A stretch of 64,000 nucleotides of DNA from JBCCCJ01 sp039029315 (lineage in GTDB: Bacteria > Bacteroidota > Bacteroidia > J057): contig JBCCGK010000031.1 in assembly GCA_039029315.1 (NCBI GenBank), positions 1-64,000 on the forward strand. The letters run 5' to 3'. The notes beneath the pieces were generated by a model. The model was not told the DNA's origin and ran no database searches. It was given only the letters and a program-made list of their open reading frames with translations. This document shows positions 36,209-45,994 of the stretch, piece after piece. The translations under genes and the position numbers were made by a program. Within the stretch, counting starts at the first letter, position 1, and each line of letters opens with the position of its first letter.

Positions 36209-36998
36209 TTTTCACGGACATCAAATGCCGTTCTCTGTTCCTGTTACGAAACTGCCTCGGGGTCATCCCGGCAAAGGACTTGAATTGACGAATCAGGTGC
36301 GCCTGATCATAATAGCCTCCCAGGACGACCAGTTCTGCTTGACTGATGCCAGGCTGATCCTTCATCAACTGAACCACCCGCCGAAATCGCTCTAGTTGAA
36401 TGTAGGTCTTGGGACTCAAGCCAATGAAGCTGTGAAACAATCGTTCCAGTTTCCGTCTTCCGATTCCCAACTCTCGTGTCAGGGCATCTACAGTCTTCAA
36501 CTTCCCAAGCCGAATCACCTCTATGGCCTTCAACACACGTTGCAATTCACCATATGGTCCAGTATCAACCAATAAATCCTGGTATAAGTGCTCAATTTTG
36601 GAATCCCACTCCTCTTCTCCTGCCAGTTGCTCCAATAAAGAAGCAGCTCGAGCGCCTAGATGATCTTGCAAGGAAAGTACCTGTTCCGATATTTGCGACA
36701 TGGGACAATCAACTACTTGCTGATAGCGACCAATACGGAACACAACTCCCAAAATCCAGGGGCTTTCTGGAAGCAACCTATCCTGATGAAGCGCTGCTTC
36801 ACCAATAAACATCGATTCAGAAATCTGCCTATTTTCCTGAAAACCAATCATCCATGCGTTCCGATTGATCAGAAGCATGTATTCATGGATGGAGTGCTGT
36901 GGAATTGATTGTTGCCACAAGAAGAAATGCCGAATGGGAGAATAGGGCGAATCTTCTACCGGCCAAACCTTGATAAGCATAGCAGTAGGGAAAAGCAT
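36204..36998 (-). CDS. AraC-family transcriptional regulator
   Basis: About 264 residues from the ATG at 36998; an in-frame ATG at 37067 would add 23 residues of unconvincing sequence. The N-terminal 150 residues resemble the DUF6597-type ligand domain of Bacteroidota AraC proteins. The C-terminal 100 residues hold the double helix-turn-helix: VDALTRELGIGRRKLERLF, FIGLSPKTYIQLERFRRVV, then GYYDQAHLIRQFKSFAGMTP and RQFRNRNRE. It lies directly upstream of the effector and structural genes on the same strand, so it is the best candidate regulator of the eCIS. That is inference from position. Confidence 0.85.
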   Translation of the reverse strand: MLFPTAMLIKVWPVEDSPYSPIRHFFLWQQSIPQHSIHEYMLLINRNAWMIGFQENRQISESMFIGEAALHQDRLLPESPWILGVVFRIGRYQQVVDCPMSQISEQVLSLQDHLGARAASLLEQLAGEEEWDSKIEHLYQDLLVDTGPYGELQRVLKAIEVIRLGKLKTVDALTRELGIGRRKLERLFHSFIGLSPKTYIQLERFRRVVQLMKDQPGISQAELVVLGGYYDQAHLIRQFKSFAGMTPRQFRNRNRERHLMSVKI

Positions 36999-37337
36999 GT
37001 AACCAACAAAAGATCCTGATGAAGACAGCACACAAGCAGTCCCCCCTTTTGCAACAAAAGAGACCATCAGAAAAATACTGCTCTGGGATAGCCAGGATGG
37101 CTAATAAAAAACAATCAAGGTGAATAAAAGGTGTGGCTAGGGAAGAGTAAGTTAGGCAAAAAAAAATAGAAAGAACAAGTCGCACAAAAAATTAGCTCAT
37201 AAATCAGTCCTTCTTGAAAAAGGATCGGCAATCCTTTGTGCGCCAAGAGAATTGATGGATTTTTCTCTAATTCCCTGTATTTTCGCCCCAACAGTCATAC
37301 TTCCAATCACTCCTTAAACCAATAACTACTCTATTAT

Positions 37338-38450
37338 ATGTCCCATCCAGCCGAACTTAATACCAGCCAACGAATCCTCATGGGTCCTGGGCCTTCAGAT
37401 GTTCATTCCCGTGTCCTCAAAGCCATGGCAACCCCCCTTATTGGACATCTGGACCCGGAATTTGTCAGCATCATGGACGAAGTCAAGTCTATGGTGCAAG
37501 CTACCATGCAGACAGAGAATCAATTGACCTTTGTTGTATCTGCTCCGGGAAGCGCTGGGATGGAAACCTGCCTGGTCAACTTACTGGAACCTGGAGATGA
37601 AGCCCTGGTGTGTATTCATGGCGTATTCGGTGTGAGAATGGCAGAAATTGCTGAACGGTGTGGAGCGACGGTTCATCGAGTTGAAGCCGAGTGGGGAACC
37701 CCCATCGATCCACAGCAGGTCAAGGACGCTCTTGAAACCTGCTCCCCCAAACTTGTTGCCATTGTACATGCAGAGACCTCAACAGGTGTTCTGCAACCCC
37801 TGGATGAGATCAGTAAGATGGTCCATGACGCAGGAGCTTTGCTCGTAGTAGATGCTGTAACCTCCTATTGTGGAACAGACCTCAAGGTAGACGAATGGGG
37901 CATCGATGCCATCTATAGCGGAACACAAAAATGCTTGAGTGCCCCTCCCGGCCTCTCACCTGTGTCTTTCAGCCCTGCTGCAGTCGCAGCCCTGGACAAT
38001 CGCACGACCAAAGTCCAAAGCTGGTTCCTCGACCTCTCACTGGTCAAAAACTACTGGGCTGGTGCCAAACGAGCCTATCATCATACCGCTCCGGTTTCTT
38101 CCGTTTATGCCCTACGAGAAGCCTATCGCCTGGTATTGGAAGAAGGCCTGGAAGCTCGATTTGCAAGACATCAGCGAAATCATGAGTTGTTACGAGATGG
38201 ATTGGAGGCCATGGGATTCGAGTATCTACCAGCAAAAGCCTATCGACTCCCCATGCTCAATGCCGTCAAAATTCCCGCAGGTGTGGACGATGCGACCATC
38301 AGACGACGCCTGCTCAATGAATATAACATTGAAATTGGAGGAGGCTTAGGCGCCTATGCCGGGAAGATTTGGCGAATCGGCCTGATGGGCGAAAGCTCAA
38401 CACCGAATCATGTGAATATGTTGTTGTCGGCCTTGAAGGCGATGATGTAG
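37338..38450 (+). CDS. Class V aminotransferase (alanine-glyoxylate aminotransferase type)
   Basis: A 370-residue PLP enzyme: GPGPSDVHSRVLKAM at 17-30, SAPGSAGMETCLVN near 68-81, VDAVTSYCGTDLKVDEWGID at 171-190, and SGTQKCLSAPPGLSP with the PLP lysine at 198. The C-terminal substrate-binding phrase IGGGLGAYAGKIWRIGLMGE is also conserved. It would transfer an amino group, probably to glyoxylate, in glycine/serine metabolism in the cytoplasm. It is transcribed away from the AraC gene, with a 270-bp spacer. The oxidoreductase downstream could act on the same 2-hydroxy acid pathway. Confidence 0.9.
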   Translation: MSHPAELNTSQRILMGPGPSDVHSRVLKAMATPLIGHLDPEFVSIMDEVKSMVQATMQTENQLTFVVSAPGSAGMETCLVNLLEPGDEALVCIHGVFGVRMAEIAERCGATVHRVEAEWGTPIDPQQVKDALETCSPKLVAIVHAETSTGVLQPLDEISKMVHDAGALLVVDAVTSYCGTDLKVDEWGIDAIYSGTQKCLSAPPGLSPVSFSPAAVAALDNRTTKVQSWFLDLSLVKNYWAGAKRAYHHTAPVSSVYALREAYRLVLEEGLEARFARHQRNHELLRDGLEAMGFEYLPAKAYRLPMLNAVKIPAGVDDATIRRRLLNEYNIEIGGGLGAYAGKIWRIGLMGESSTPNHVNMLLSALKAMM

Positions 38451-38695
38451 TATGCACCCCCCAAAGCAGAACCTGTAGCCTGAGTAGGTAGAGGAAGTCC
38501 ATTCCAGACTTGATCTTGGATCTAAGGGTCTTTTGTGGCAAGAATCGGCTTTTCAACTCCCTATTTACCATTCTGCAAAAGATCCCTCAGTTCCTTTCCC
38601 AACTCAAACTCGGGAAGACATCCAAGGTGTGAGACGATGAAGTGCTCTCCCTTATTCCCCCTATACTCTTTTTACCCCAAAACACCCACCACTCC

Positions 38696-41554
38696 ATGCT
38701 CCCCTTCATTGAGCAACTCAAGCAGCAGATCACAGGAGATGTTCTCTCCGACGATGCCAGTCTGGGCATGTATAGTACCGATGCCAGTGTCTATCAGATC
38801 AGACCTATTGTGATTGTCCTGCCTAAAGATGAATCAGATGTGATGACGGCCTTGAAGCTAGCCGGGACATTTGGAATCACCGTACTTCCCAGAGGTGGCG
38901 GCACCAGCCTGGCAGGACAAACAGTAGGCAACAGCATGATTCTGGATTTTTCCAAATATATGCATGCAGTGCTGGAACTCAATGTAGAAGAGAAATGGGT
39001 CCGGGTACAACCTGGGCGTGTTCGTGACGAACTGAATGCTTATCTGGCAGCACACGGCCTGCATTTTGCCCCGGATCCTGCCACTTCCAGCCGCGCAAAT
39101 GTCGGCGGCATGGTAGGCAACAATTCTTCAGGCACCAAAAGTATCCTGTATGGCAAAACTGTCGATCATGTGCTGGAAGCAAAAGTTGCCTTGGCAGATG
39201 GAACGGTCTTGCACCTCCGGGAACTGGACAAACAAGCCTTTGATGTCATCGCAACTCAACGAGATCGGCAAGGAGGAATATACAGTCGTTTTCGGGAGAT
39301 CATTGAAGAAAATCGAACCGAAATTGAGGCGCGTTACCCCAAGGTCATGCGACGAGTAGGTGGCTACAATCTGGACGAATTTATCTATACTGACAGCTGG
39401 AATCTCAGCAAACTCATTACTGGAAGCGAAGGAACGCTGGCAGTCACCTTGGAACTGACCTTACATTTGGAGCCGCTTCCCCTACACAAATCTGTTTGTG
39501 TCGTTCACTTTGCCAAATTGAATGAAGCGATTCGTGCAGTCACCCCTATGCTGGCCTATCGTCCATCGGCCATTGAGATTCTGGATGAAACGGTGGTGAA
39601 TCTCAGTCGGGAAAATCTGACAACCCAGCGAAGCAGCCATTTTATTGAAGGGAATCCTGCCGCAATCCTGATTGTGGAATTTTATGGAGATACGACAGAA
39701 GATGTGATGGACAGACCGAGGCGAATGATTCAGGAGTTGAAAGATCTGGGCATGGGATATGCCTATCCCTTATTTCCAGAAGGGCCCAAGTATGAAGATG
39801 TCTGGATCATTCGCAAGAAAGGTCTGGGCTTGATGTTGGGCATCAAAGGAGAAAAGAAACCGCTGGCCTTTATTGAAGATGCGGGAATCCCTACAGATGT
39901 ATTGCCAGAATACATCGAACGAGTATTGCAAGTCTGCAAAGACAATGAAACCGAGGCTGCGATGTATGCACATGCGAGTGTTGGGGTGATTCATGTTCGG
40001 CCAATTCTAGACTTGCGTCAGGCCATAGACATCAAACGTTTCAAAGCCATTGCAGAACAAACCTTCAAATTGGTTCAGGAATATGGGGGATCATGGTCAG
40101 GAGAGCATGGCGATGGGCTGGTAAGAAGTTATTTCAACCAGGAGTTTTTTGGTGATCAGTTGTATCAGGCATTCAAGCAGGTCAAACAGTTATTTGATCC
40201 TGAAAATCGAATGAATCCTGGAAAAATCGTCGATTCTCCACCGATCGATCAACATTTGCGATATGGGGCAGCCTATCAGGATCAGAAGGTAGAAACCGTC
40301 TTTCAGTTCCGAAAGGACGAGAGTTTTGGTGCCTCTGTCCATATGTGCACAGGGGTAGGCGAATGTCGAAAAATGCTGGGGGGAACCATGTGCCCGAGCT
40401 TTAAGGCCACACGGCAGGAAGAGCATTCGACCAGAGGGCGAGCCAATGCCCTGCGTCTGGCCATGTCAGGACAATTGGGAGACAATGGCTTGACATCAGA
40501 ACGACTACAAGAAGCCCTGGATCTGTGTTTGTCTTGCAAAGCATGCAAATCAGAATGTCCCTCCAATGTGGATATGGCCAAGCTGAAAAGTGAAGTCCGT
40601 CAACAATACATCCGGGAACATGGTCTGTCCTGGCGGGATCGATTGATTCGCGACTCTTCCAGGGTAGCCAAAAGATTTGCCGGACGCTTGTCTCCTGTTG
40701 TGAATCGGGTCCAGCGGAGCAAACTTTTCCGTCTCAGCCTGGAAAAACTGGCAGGTTTCGACCAAAGACGCATCCTGCCTGAATATGCCAAAGAGTCATT
40801 TGCCAGCTGGTATCAACGGGAGTACACAGCACCATCTGATCCGATCCATACGGTCGCTTTATTTGCTGACACCTATCTCAACTACCATGAGCCACACATT
40901 GGCAAAGCGGCTCTAAGACTCCTGACAGATTGCGGGTATGCTGTCGAGTTGGCGAATGTAGGCTGCTGCCAACGACCAAAAATCTCTCATGGCTTGCTGG
41001 AAGATGCCAAACGAGCAGGAACCACAACCGCCGTGGGGCTGGATCACTTTCTCCAACGCAACATTCCTGTGCTGGTGTGCGAGCCGAGCTGTGCATCTGC
41101 TCTGATAGATGATTTGCCAGATTTGCTGGATGATGAAGATCTCGCCCGGAGATTGCAAACACTGGTCTTGCCGATTGAACAATTTTTGGTCCAGGAACAA
41201 GCAAGAGACAGAATTCGGGTTAGCTGGACATCTGAAGCCAAACAGATTTTGGTTCATGGTCACTGTCATCAAAAGGCCATCTTTGGTACTCAATTCATGA
41301 ACGGGATTCTTGGACAGGCGACAGAAGTAGAAGAGATTCCTTCGGGCTGCTGCGGTATGGCAGGCGCATTCGGCTACGAAAAAGAACACTTTGATCTATC
41401 TTCGACCATCGGAGAACAAGTTCTCCTCCCAGCAGTGCGCAATGCCAATGGTGCCGAAATTGTTGCCTGTGGATTCAGCTGCCGACACCAGATTGCACAT
41501 TTCACAGACAAGCGAGCCAGACACTGGGTAGAACTCGTCCAGGTGAAGTCGTAG
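38696..41554 (+). CDS. FAD-linked oxidase with Fe-S C-terminal half (D-lactate/glycolate dehydrogenase type)
   Basis: 952 residues from the ATG at 38696; a GTG at 38642 would extend it by 18 residues. The N-terminal half is an FAD-binding type 4 domain (PRGGGTSLAGQTVGNS near 65-80, GGMVGNNSSGTKS) with FAD-oxidase C domain (GEHGDGLVRS). It is fused to a Fe-S half: CTGVGECRKMLGGTMCP, CLSCKACKSECPSNVD, and two CCG-type motifs (GCCQRPK, SGCCGMAG, CGFSCRHQ). This GlcD-GlcF-like fusion oxidises D-2-hydroxy acids such as D-lactate or glycolate to the keto acid and feeds electrons to the respiratory chain. The substrate cannot be told from sequence. Confidence 0.9.
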   Translation: MLPFIEQLKQQITGDVLSDDASLGMYSTDASVYQIRPIVIVLPKDESDVMTALKLAGTFGITVLPRGGGTSLAGQTVGNSMILDFSKYMHAVLELNVEEKWVRVQPGRVRDELNAYLAAHGLHFAPDPATSSRANVGGMVGNNSSGTKSILYGKTVDHVLEAKVALADGTVLHLRELDKQAFDVIATQRDRQGGIYSRFREIIEENRTEIEARYPKVMRRVGGYNLDEFIYTDSWNLSKLITGSEGTLAVTLELTLHLEPLPLHKSVCVVHFAKLNEAIRAVTPMLAYRPSAIEILDETVVNLSRENLTTQRSSHFIEGNPAAILIVEFYGDTTEDVMDRPRRMIQELKDLGMGYAYPLFPEGPKYEDVWIIRKKGLGLMLGIKGEKKPLAFIEDAGIPTDVLPEYIERVLQVCKDNETEAAMYAHASVGVIHVRPILDLRQAIDIKRFKAIAEQTFKLVQEYGGSWSGEHGDGLVRSYFNQEFFGDQLYQAFKQVKQLFDPENRMNPGKIVDSPPIDQHLRYGAAYQDQKVETVFQFRKDESFGASVHMCTGVGECRKMLGGTMCPSFKATRQEEHSTRGRANALRLAMSGQLGDNGLTSERLQEALDLCLSCKACKSECPSNVDMAKLKSEVRQQYIREHGLSWRDRLIRDSSRVAKRFAGRLSPVVNRVQRSKLFRLSLEKLAGFDQRRILPEYAKESFASWYQREYTAPSDPIHTVALFADTYLNYHEPHIGKAALRLLTDCGYAVELANVGCCQRPKISHGLLEDAKRAGTTTAVGLDHFLQRNIPVLVCEPSCASALIDDLPDLLDDEDLARRLQTLVLPIEQFLVQEQARDRIRVSWTSEAKQILVHGHCHQKAIFGTQFMNGILGQATEVEEIPSGCCGMAGAFGYEKEHFDLSSTIGEQVLLPAVRNANGAEIVACGFSCRHQIAHFTDKRARHWVELVQVKS

Positions 41555-41723
41555 GGGATGCCGACAAGCAGCTCGGAGAACAGCCATTTGTCCGCCAACC
41601 AATCCAAGATCCGTCCCAACCCCAGACAGGGCTTGGTGGTCTTTTCGCGGAGATACCTTGTTTTCCAACAAACTCACATCCCGCAAGATTTTCTCCACCA
41701 ACATTCCCCCAATTATCTCTTAT

Positions 41724-42320
41724 ATGACCCTCCCAGAATTCCCCAGGTCTTCAGCTGTAGCCATTATTCCCTACCAGACAAGCTGGCCACAGGAATATGA
41801 ACAAATTGCCTCGCAACTGTCCGCTGTTCTCCAGGACGCTGTTCTTCGAATCGACCATATCGGTTCGACCTCAGTGCCAGGGTTGTCAGCCAAGGACATC
41901 ATTGACATTCAAATCACAGTGGCCAATCTTGACGATACAGTGTACCAAGAGCGATTAAATGCCTCTTCATTTGTTTTTCGAGGGGCCAATCGGGACAATT
42001 TCATAGACATCCCTGACGAACATTCGCCTGAGCTACGCAAGTGCTATGCCCGAGAAATTCCAGGGCAAAAGAGAACACACATCCACATCCGCGAACACGG
42101 ACGCCTCAACCAGCGATATGCCTTGTTGTTCCGGGATTATTTGAGAGCCTCCGATCCAAGCCGCCTTGCCTACCAGACCATCAAGGAGCGACTTGCCATT
42201 CTTTTTCCTGAGAGCATTGAAGGGTATCTCTATATCAAAGATCCGGTGATGGATCTGATGTATGTCGCGGCAGAAAGCTGGGCCACCCAAACACATTGGG
42301 AGATTGGTCCCAGGCATTAA
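41724..42320 (+). CDS. GrpB/UPF0157 family protein
   Basis: 198 residues from the ATG at 41724 (an upstream in-frame start at 41658 lacks family match). Family signatures: VAIIPYQTSWPQEYEQIA, then LRIDHIGSTSVPGLSAKDII, DIQITV, HIHIREHG and ALLFRDYLRAS. GrpB proteins belong to the nucleotidyltransferase fold; a nucleotidyl-transfer role is suspected but the substrate is unknown. Confidence 0.85.
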   Translation: MTLPEFPRSSAVAIIPYQTSWPQEYEQIASQLSAVLQDAVLRIDHIGSTSVPGLSAKDIIDIQITVANLDDTVYQERLNASSFVFRGANRDNFIDIPDEHSPELRKCYAREIPGQKRTHIHIREHGRLNQRYALLFRDYLRASDPSRLAYQTIKERLAILFPESIEGYLYIKDPVMDLMYVAAESWATQTHWEIGPRH

Positions 42321-42637
42321 TCGATCCGATCTCCTAAAAGATCCCCCGATTCATGACCATTATCCTCTCAGAGACTGTTTAGGAATCTGTGCTGAGAATT
42401 TTTATCGTGTATTTTTTTCTCAGGCAAGGCTCTTTTTTGTTCTCAATGTGGTGCTATGAGAACAAAAAAAGCCGCTGGATGAGGAAAAAAGACGCATACA
42501 AAAAATAAGTGACAGATGTTCAAACAGTCTCTCAAAGTCTGTAATTTTGAAGGGTATCTACCATCCAAATTAGGAAAGCAAGAGATAGTTTCTCTTTTTT
42601 GACATCTTCTGTCAACCTACTCATAACAATAGATGAT
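42321..42637. other. 317-bp intergenic spacer
   Basis: It is occupied mainly by the 163-bp palindromic element (42370-42532). The last 100 bp are AT-rich and precede the small membrane protein; no RNA gene or clear terminator is visible. Confidence 0.6.
42370..42532 (-). repeat. 163-bp palindromic element, copy B (inverted)
   Basis: Same length as copy A at 7121-7283 and in the opposite orientation. The reverse complement matches copy A nearly base for base from AGAGACTGTTTGAA through CTTATTTTTTGTATGCGT to CCTCATCCAGCGGC. Both copies have the AGAGACTGTTT terminal inverted repeats. No target-site duplication is evident at either copy. Confidence 0.85.
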
Positions 42638-42997
42638 ATGAAAGCGTACACTGCCAGCCTTATCAATTCAGTTAGTCTTGTCGTTTTGGGACTTTGGGGC
42701 TATATGGCCTCAGACACCCCCTCAATGACAGCTTTGATTCCAGTCATCATTGGGGCAGTTCTTCTGGCCTGCTATCCCGGCATCAAGAAAGAAAACAAAA
42801 TAATTGCACATGTCGCGGTCGTACTAACCCTCGTGATCTTATTGGGCTTGTTCATGCCTTTACGTGGAGCAATCGGACGTGGCGATGGAGCAGCGATCGC
42901 CCGGGTAGCTGTGATGCTCATCACAACCATCCTGGCGTTGTACTATTTTATCAAGAGCTTCATCGAAGCCCGAAGAGCAAGAGAGGCGGGAGAATAG
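42638..42997 (+). CDS. Small integral membrane protein
   Basis: 119 residues from the ATG at 42638. Four hydrophobic segments (about 7-24, 28-44, 54-72, 84-105) and a charged C-terminal tail (EARRAREAGE). I recognise no characterised family; it looks like a conserved small four-helix inner-membrane protein. It stands alone between the palindromic element and a convergent gene. Confidence 0.65.
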   Translation: MKAYTASLINSVSLVVLGLWGYMASDTPSMTALIPVIIGAVLLACYPGIKKENKIIAHVAVVLTLVILLGLFMPLRGAIGRGDGAAIARVAVMLITTILALYYFIKSFIEARRAREAGE

Positions 42998-43036
42998 ACA
43001 GAGATCTATATCAAGAGACAGAGAACAGCGGCAAAA

Positions 43037-43594
43037 TTATTGTTTGTTGACTGTCAATTCAGAAGAGATTGGCCCTATATTCCAGGGGACAACCTCCAAT
43101 TCGCCTTTTTTCCCTTTTTTGTATACCAACTTGTTGGTCGAAAGCTGCCAAAAGCTTTGAACCATACTGGCAGTTCCACCAGCAATCAAGCCTGTAGCAA
43201 TCATCAACTCTGATACATGATTGCTCCCTCCACGATTGGCATTCTGAATTTGACTGTTTAGATACGCAACTCCTCCAGCTGTAGCGAGCGTAGCCAGAGA
43301 AAAGGCCTTTCGAGAGGGATGTAATTTTTTCAAATAAGTGATTTGGTCCAATGGAATCCATACATCTTTCAGCATCAGTCCTTCAGGTCGGATCAACTGA
43401 ACTACCCCATGCCTCTTCTGATCGAGATTGGCACTTTTGACAATTGCCTCATCTCCGGGTTTGAGGATTTGGGTTTTGCCAGAGGTATTCCTGGAATACT
43501 GAATCTTAAACGTAGCCCAATTGGAAGATTGAGCAAGAGAGCTGAGAGAAATCAGGACAAAGAAGCTGCTGAGAAAGAGATGACTGCTTTTCAT
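43037..43594 (-). CDS. Secreted protein of unknown function
   Basis: 185 residues from the ATG at 43594, which gives a clear signal peptide (MKSSHLFLSSFFVLISLSSL). A beta-rich core follows with ILKPGDEAIVKSANLD and GLMLKDVWIPLDQITYLKKL, like a small barrel. A Gly/Ala-rich stretch with a hydrophobic segment (about 138-155) comes next. The role is unknown; an envelope location is likely. Confidence 0.6.
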   Translation of the reverse strand: MKSSHLFLSSFFVLISLSSLAQSSNWATFKIQYSRNTSGKTQILKPGDEAIVKSANLDQKRHGVVQLIRPEGLMLKDVWIPLDQITYLKKLHPSRKAFSLATLATAGGVAYLNSQIQNANRGGSNHVSELMIATGLIAGGTASMVQSFWQLSTNKLVYKKGKKGELEVVPWNIGPISSELTVNKQ

Positions 43595-43731
43595 GAATGA
43601 TGGGGTAGCGTTGAATAACACAAGTTTCCGGTCTATGTATTCCTGATGATTATGCCCACCCTTCGGTTGCATGGGAGGCATTTTTTTGCACTATCAGTCT
43701 GTTTGGATTGGAGAGAAACAAGATCTGTAGG

Positions 43732-43779
43732 GATGATCGGCAGACCATCCGATGATCGGCAGACCATCCGATGATCGGC
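43732..43779. repeat. 19-bp direct tandem repeat, 2.5 copies
   Basis: Two identical units (gatgatcggcagaccatcc) and a partial third run up to the stop codon of the GH28 gene. It is short and just downstream of the gene. Confidence 0.8.
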
Positions 43780-45204
43780 TTAGGGAGTAATCTCCCATTT
43801 CTCTCCGTTTATTCTCACATCCTCTACTTCCAAGCCATGAATATGCTGCAAATCAGGCAGTTCCCCTACTCCATCAATCTCGATATGTCGAAGCTGTAGG
43901 CCTTGGAGAGGAGATGCTTCGAGGAGATTGGATTTGAAGGCATATCCCCCTGCATGTCCGACTTTCACATGCTCGATGGAGAAGTCAGAATAAGAAGGAA
44001 TGTACGTCCCTTCATGCTCGCAGCCGCCATAACACATATCGAAGAAAAAGACGCCTTCCTGAAATCGAGCTTTGGTCGCATCAATGTTTCGGAAATATAC
44101 ATGGCGGATAAAGCCCCCGCGATCAGTATTGCTCTTGAAGCGGATAAGTCGCGCAGAATTCTCCAATGAAGTGATCGTACAGTTTTCATAATACACATGC
44201 TGAATTCCTGCCGACATTTCACTGCCTAGCGCAAACACACTCCTCAAGCCCTGCATATAGCAATTTCGAATCACAATGTTTTCACTTGGCACCCCTACTT
44301 CACGCCCTTCCCGATCACGCCCCGCCTTGACAGCTACACAATCATCTCCTGTATAAAATTGGCAATTCTGAATCAAGACGTTTCGGCTATGTTCTGGATC
44401 GATCCCATCACTATTGGGCCCAAAACTCCTGAAAGTAAGCCCATCGACCAACACATTCTCACACAAGATTGGATTGATCAACCACATCGGCGAATTCCGA
44501 AATTCTACTCCGGATAGATAGATATTCCTGCAGCGAATTGGCTGAAAGAGATTGGGTCTGAGATAGTGTCCATCTCCAAACAAACGCTCTTGTACTGGAG
44601 TTCCGTCCTGTCCCATTTTCCGCAGGCTTTGCTGAGCTGCCTTTTGGGTAGGCATCCCTTCTCGCCAGCCATATTTTTCTTTCCCGTTCCATCGGTACCA
44701 ATTGATAGTGTCAGCAGCTCCGTCTATGATTCCCTTGCCAGTGATCGCGATATTTTCCTGATCCAGAGCATAGATCAGAGGGGAATAGTTCATCAGAAAG
44801 GTTCCTTCCCATCGGCTGTACACGGCGGGCAAATAGGCATCAGGATCTGTTCCAAAACGAATCACCGCTCCGGAATCCAATTGTAGATGCACATGGCTTT
44901 TCAGGCGTAAAGGGCCATTGCAGAAGTAGGTATTTGCTGGAATATGGACCGTTCCTCCCCCTGATTGATGAATAGAATCTATCGCTTGTTGTAGTCTCAA
45001 ACGATCATCCGAGATGCCATCCCCTTGCGCTCCCACAGCGGAGAGGGAAAGGATTCTGTCTGGGAACACTGGTGCCTTAACTTCCTGAATGATGGAATCG
45101 ACCTTGGACCAGGGATCTTGTTGGGCAGAGGGCTGCTGTTGACAGGCCAACAGCAAACATCCCACATATAAACTACTGACGATTGATGGCAGAAGAGCGT
45201 TCAT
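43780..45204 (-). CDS. GH28 polygalacturonase-like lipoprotein
   Basis: A 474-residue protein with a lipobox (VGCLLLAC, Cys about residue 21) and a pectate-lyase-fold beta-helix. GH28 catalytic blocks are visible: NSDGIDPEHS, then FYTGDDCVAVKAGRD, which hold the three catalytic Asp residues, with VSFRN-like helix turns before. It begins with the usual VGAQGDGISDD motif. It would cleave alpha-1,4 galacturonic or related glycosidic bonds at the outer membrane or periplasm. It is on the same strand as the GH117 and sulfatase genes but separated from them by the opposite-strand phosphatase. Confidence 0.88.
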   Translation of the reverse strand: MNALLPSIVSSLYVGCLLLACQQQPSAQQDPWSKVDSIIQEVKAPVFPDRILSLSAVGAQGDGISDDRLRLQQAIDSIHQSGGGTVHIPANTYFCNGPLRLKSHVHLQLDSGAVIRFGTDPDAYLPAVYSRWEGTFLMNYSPLIYALDQENIAITGKGIIDGAADTINWYRWNGKEKYGWREGMPTQKAAQQSLRKMGQDGTPVQERLFGDGHYLRPNLFQPIRCRNIYLSGVEFRNSPMWLINPILCENVLVDGLTFRSFGPNSDGIDPEHSRNVLIQNCQFYTGDDCVAVKAGRDREGREVGVPSENIVIRNCYMQGLRSVFALGSEMSAGIQHVYYENCTITSLENSARLIRFKSNTDRGGFIRHVYFRNIDATKARFQEGVFFFDMCYGGCEHEGTYIPSYSDFSIEHVKVGHAGGYAFKSNLLEASPLQGLQLRHIEIDGVGELPDLQHIHGLEVEDVRINGEKWEITP

Positions 45205-45285
45205 CTGAAATTTTGTTAATTTTCTTGAGGCAAACTACTCAAAATTCCCCTTCAGCATGTATGTTTGGTCAAACATCATTGTTCC

Positions 45286-45855
45286 ATGCACATCTATGCG
45301 ATCAGACACGGAGAAGCGACCTATGAACCTTGCAAAGAAAGAGGCTTCATTGGACACGGACTGGACTTGGCACCTCTCACCCAAAATGGTATTGAGCAAA
45401 TCAGGCAAAGCTCCCAGGACTCTCGATTGCTAGAGGCGGAGGTCATTCTGGCCTCCCCCTACAATCGAGCACTCCACAGCGCAGCCATCATTTCCAAGGC
45501 TGTCAATCTTGACATCAAGGTAGAGATAGATCTCCATGAATGGATGCCAGATACCAGCTTTCAGTTTTCCAGTCATCGGGAGTTTCGAGAACTCTTGTTG
45601 GATTTTGATCGGAATCAAGGACAGCATCCTGCGGGGACTTCTTTGAGATGGGAGAGCATCCAACACATGCAGGAACGCGTCATGGGGGTGCTCAACCGCT
45701 ATGTCGGCAAGTACCATACGATCATTGTTGTCTGTCATGGCTTTGTCATTCGGAGCCTTGCCTTTCGCAGGATTGTGGACAATGGGCAGATCGTGGAGAT
45801 TGACTATTCTCCCGGAATGATACCGCCCAAGTGGGAGTTCCCACTAGTGAACTAG
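45286..45855 (+). CDS. Histidine phosphatase family protein
   Basis: 189 residues from the ATG at 45286. It has the RHG signature (YAIRHGEA at 4-11, His 8), the second block IILASPYNRALHSAAII-type (VILASPYNRALHSA), and the distal VVCHGFVIRSLAF with the second catalytic His. This is a phosphoglycerate-mutase-like phosphatase; substrate not predictable. Its promoter region is shared with the divergent GH28 gene (about 80 bp). Confidence 0.88.
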   Translation: MHIYAIRHGEATYEPCKERGFIGHGLDLAPLTQNGIEQIRQSSQDSRLLEAEVILASPYNRALHSAAIISKAVNLDIKVEIDLHEWMPDTSFQFSSHREFRELLLDFDRNQGQHPAGTSLRWESIQHMQERVMGVLNRYVGKYHTIIVVCHGFVIRSLAFRRIVDNGQIVEIDYSPGMIPPKWEFPLVN

Positions 45856-45994
45856 CCACATTGATTGAGAAATATCCATGACAATTGGTCTCATTGACGT
45901 CCAGAAGCTATCTTCGGATTAATAGCAACTCAGGCCAAGAAAGAAAAGGCACTTCTTTGGTAAGAGAGACTTGTTCTGCACTTCTTGCGTCCGC

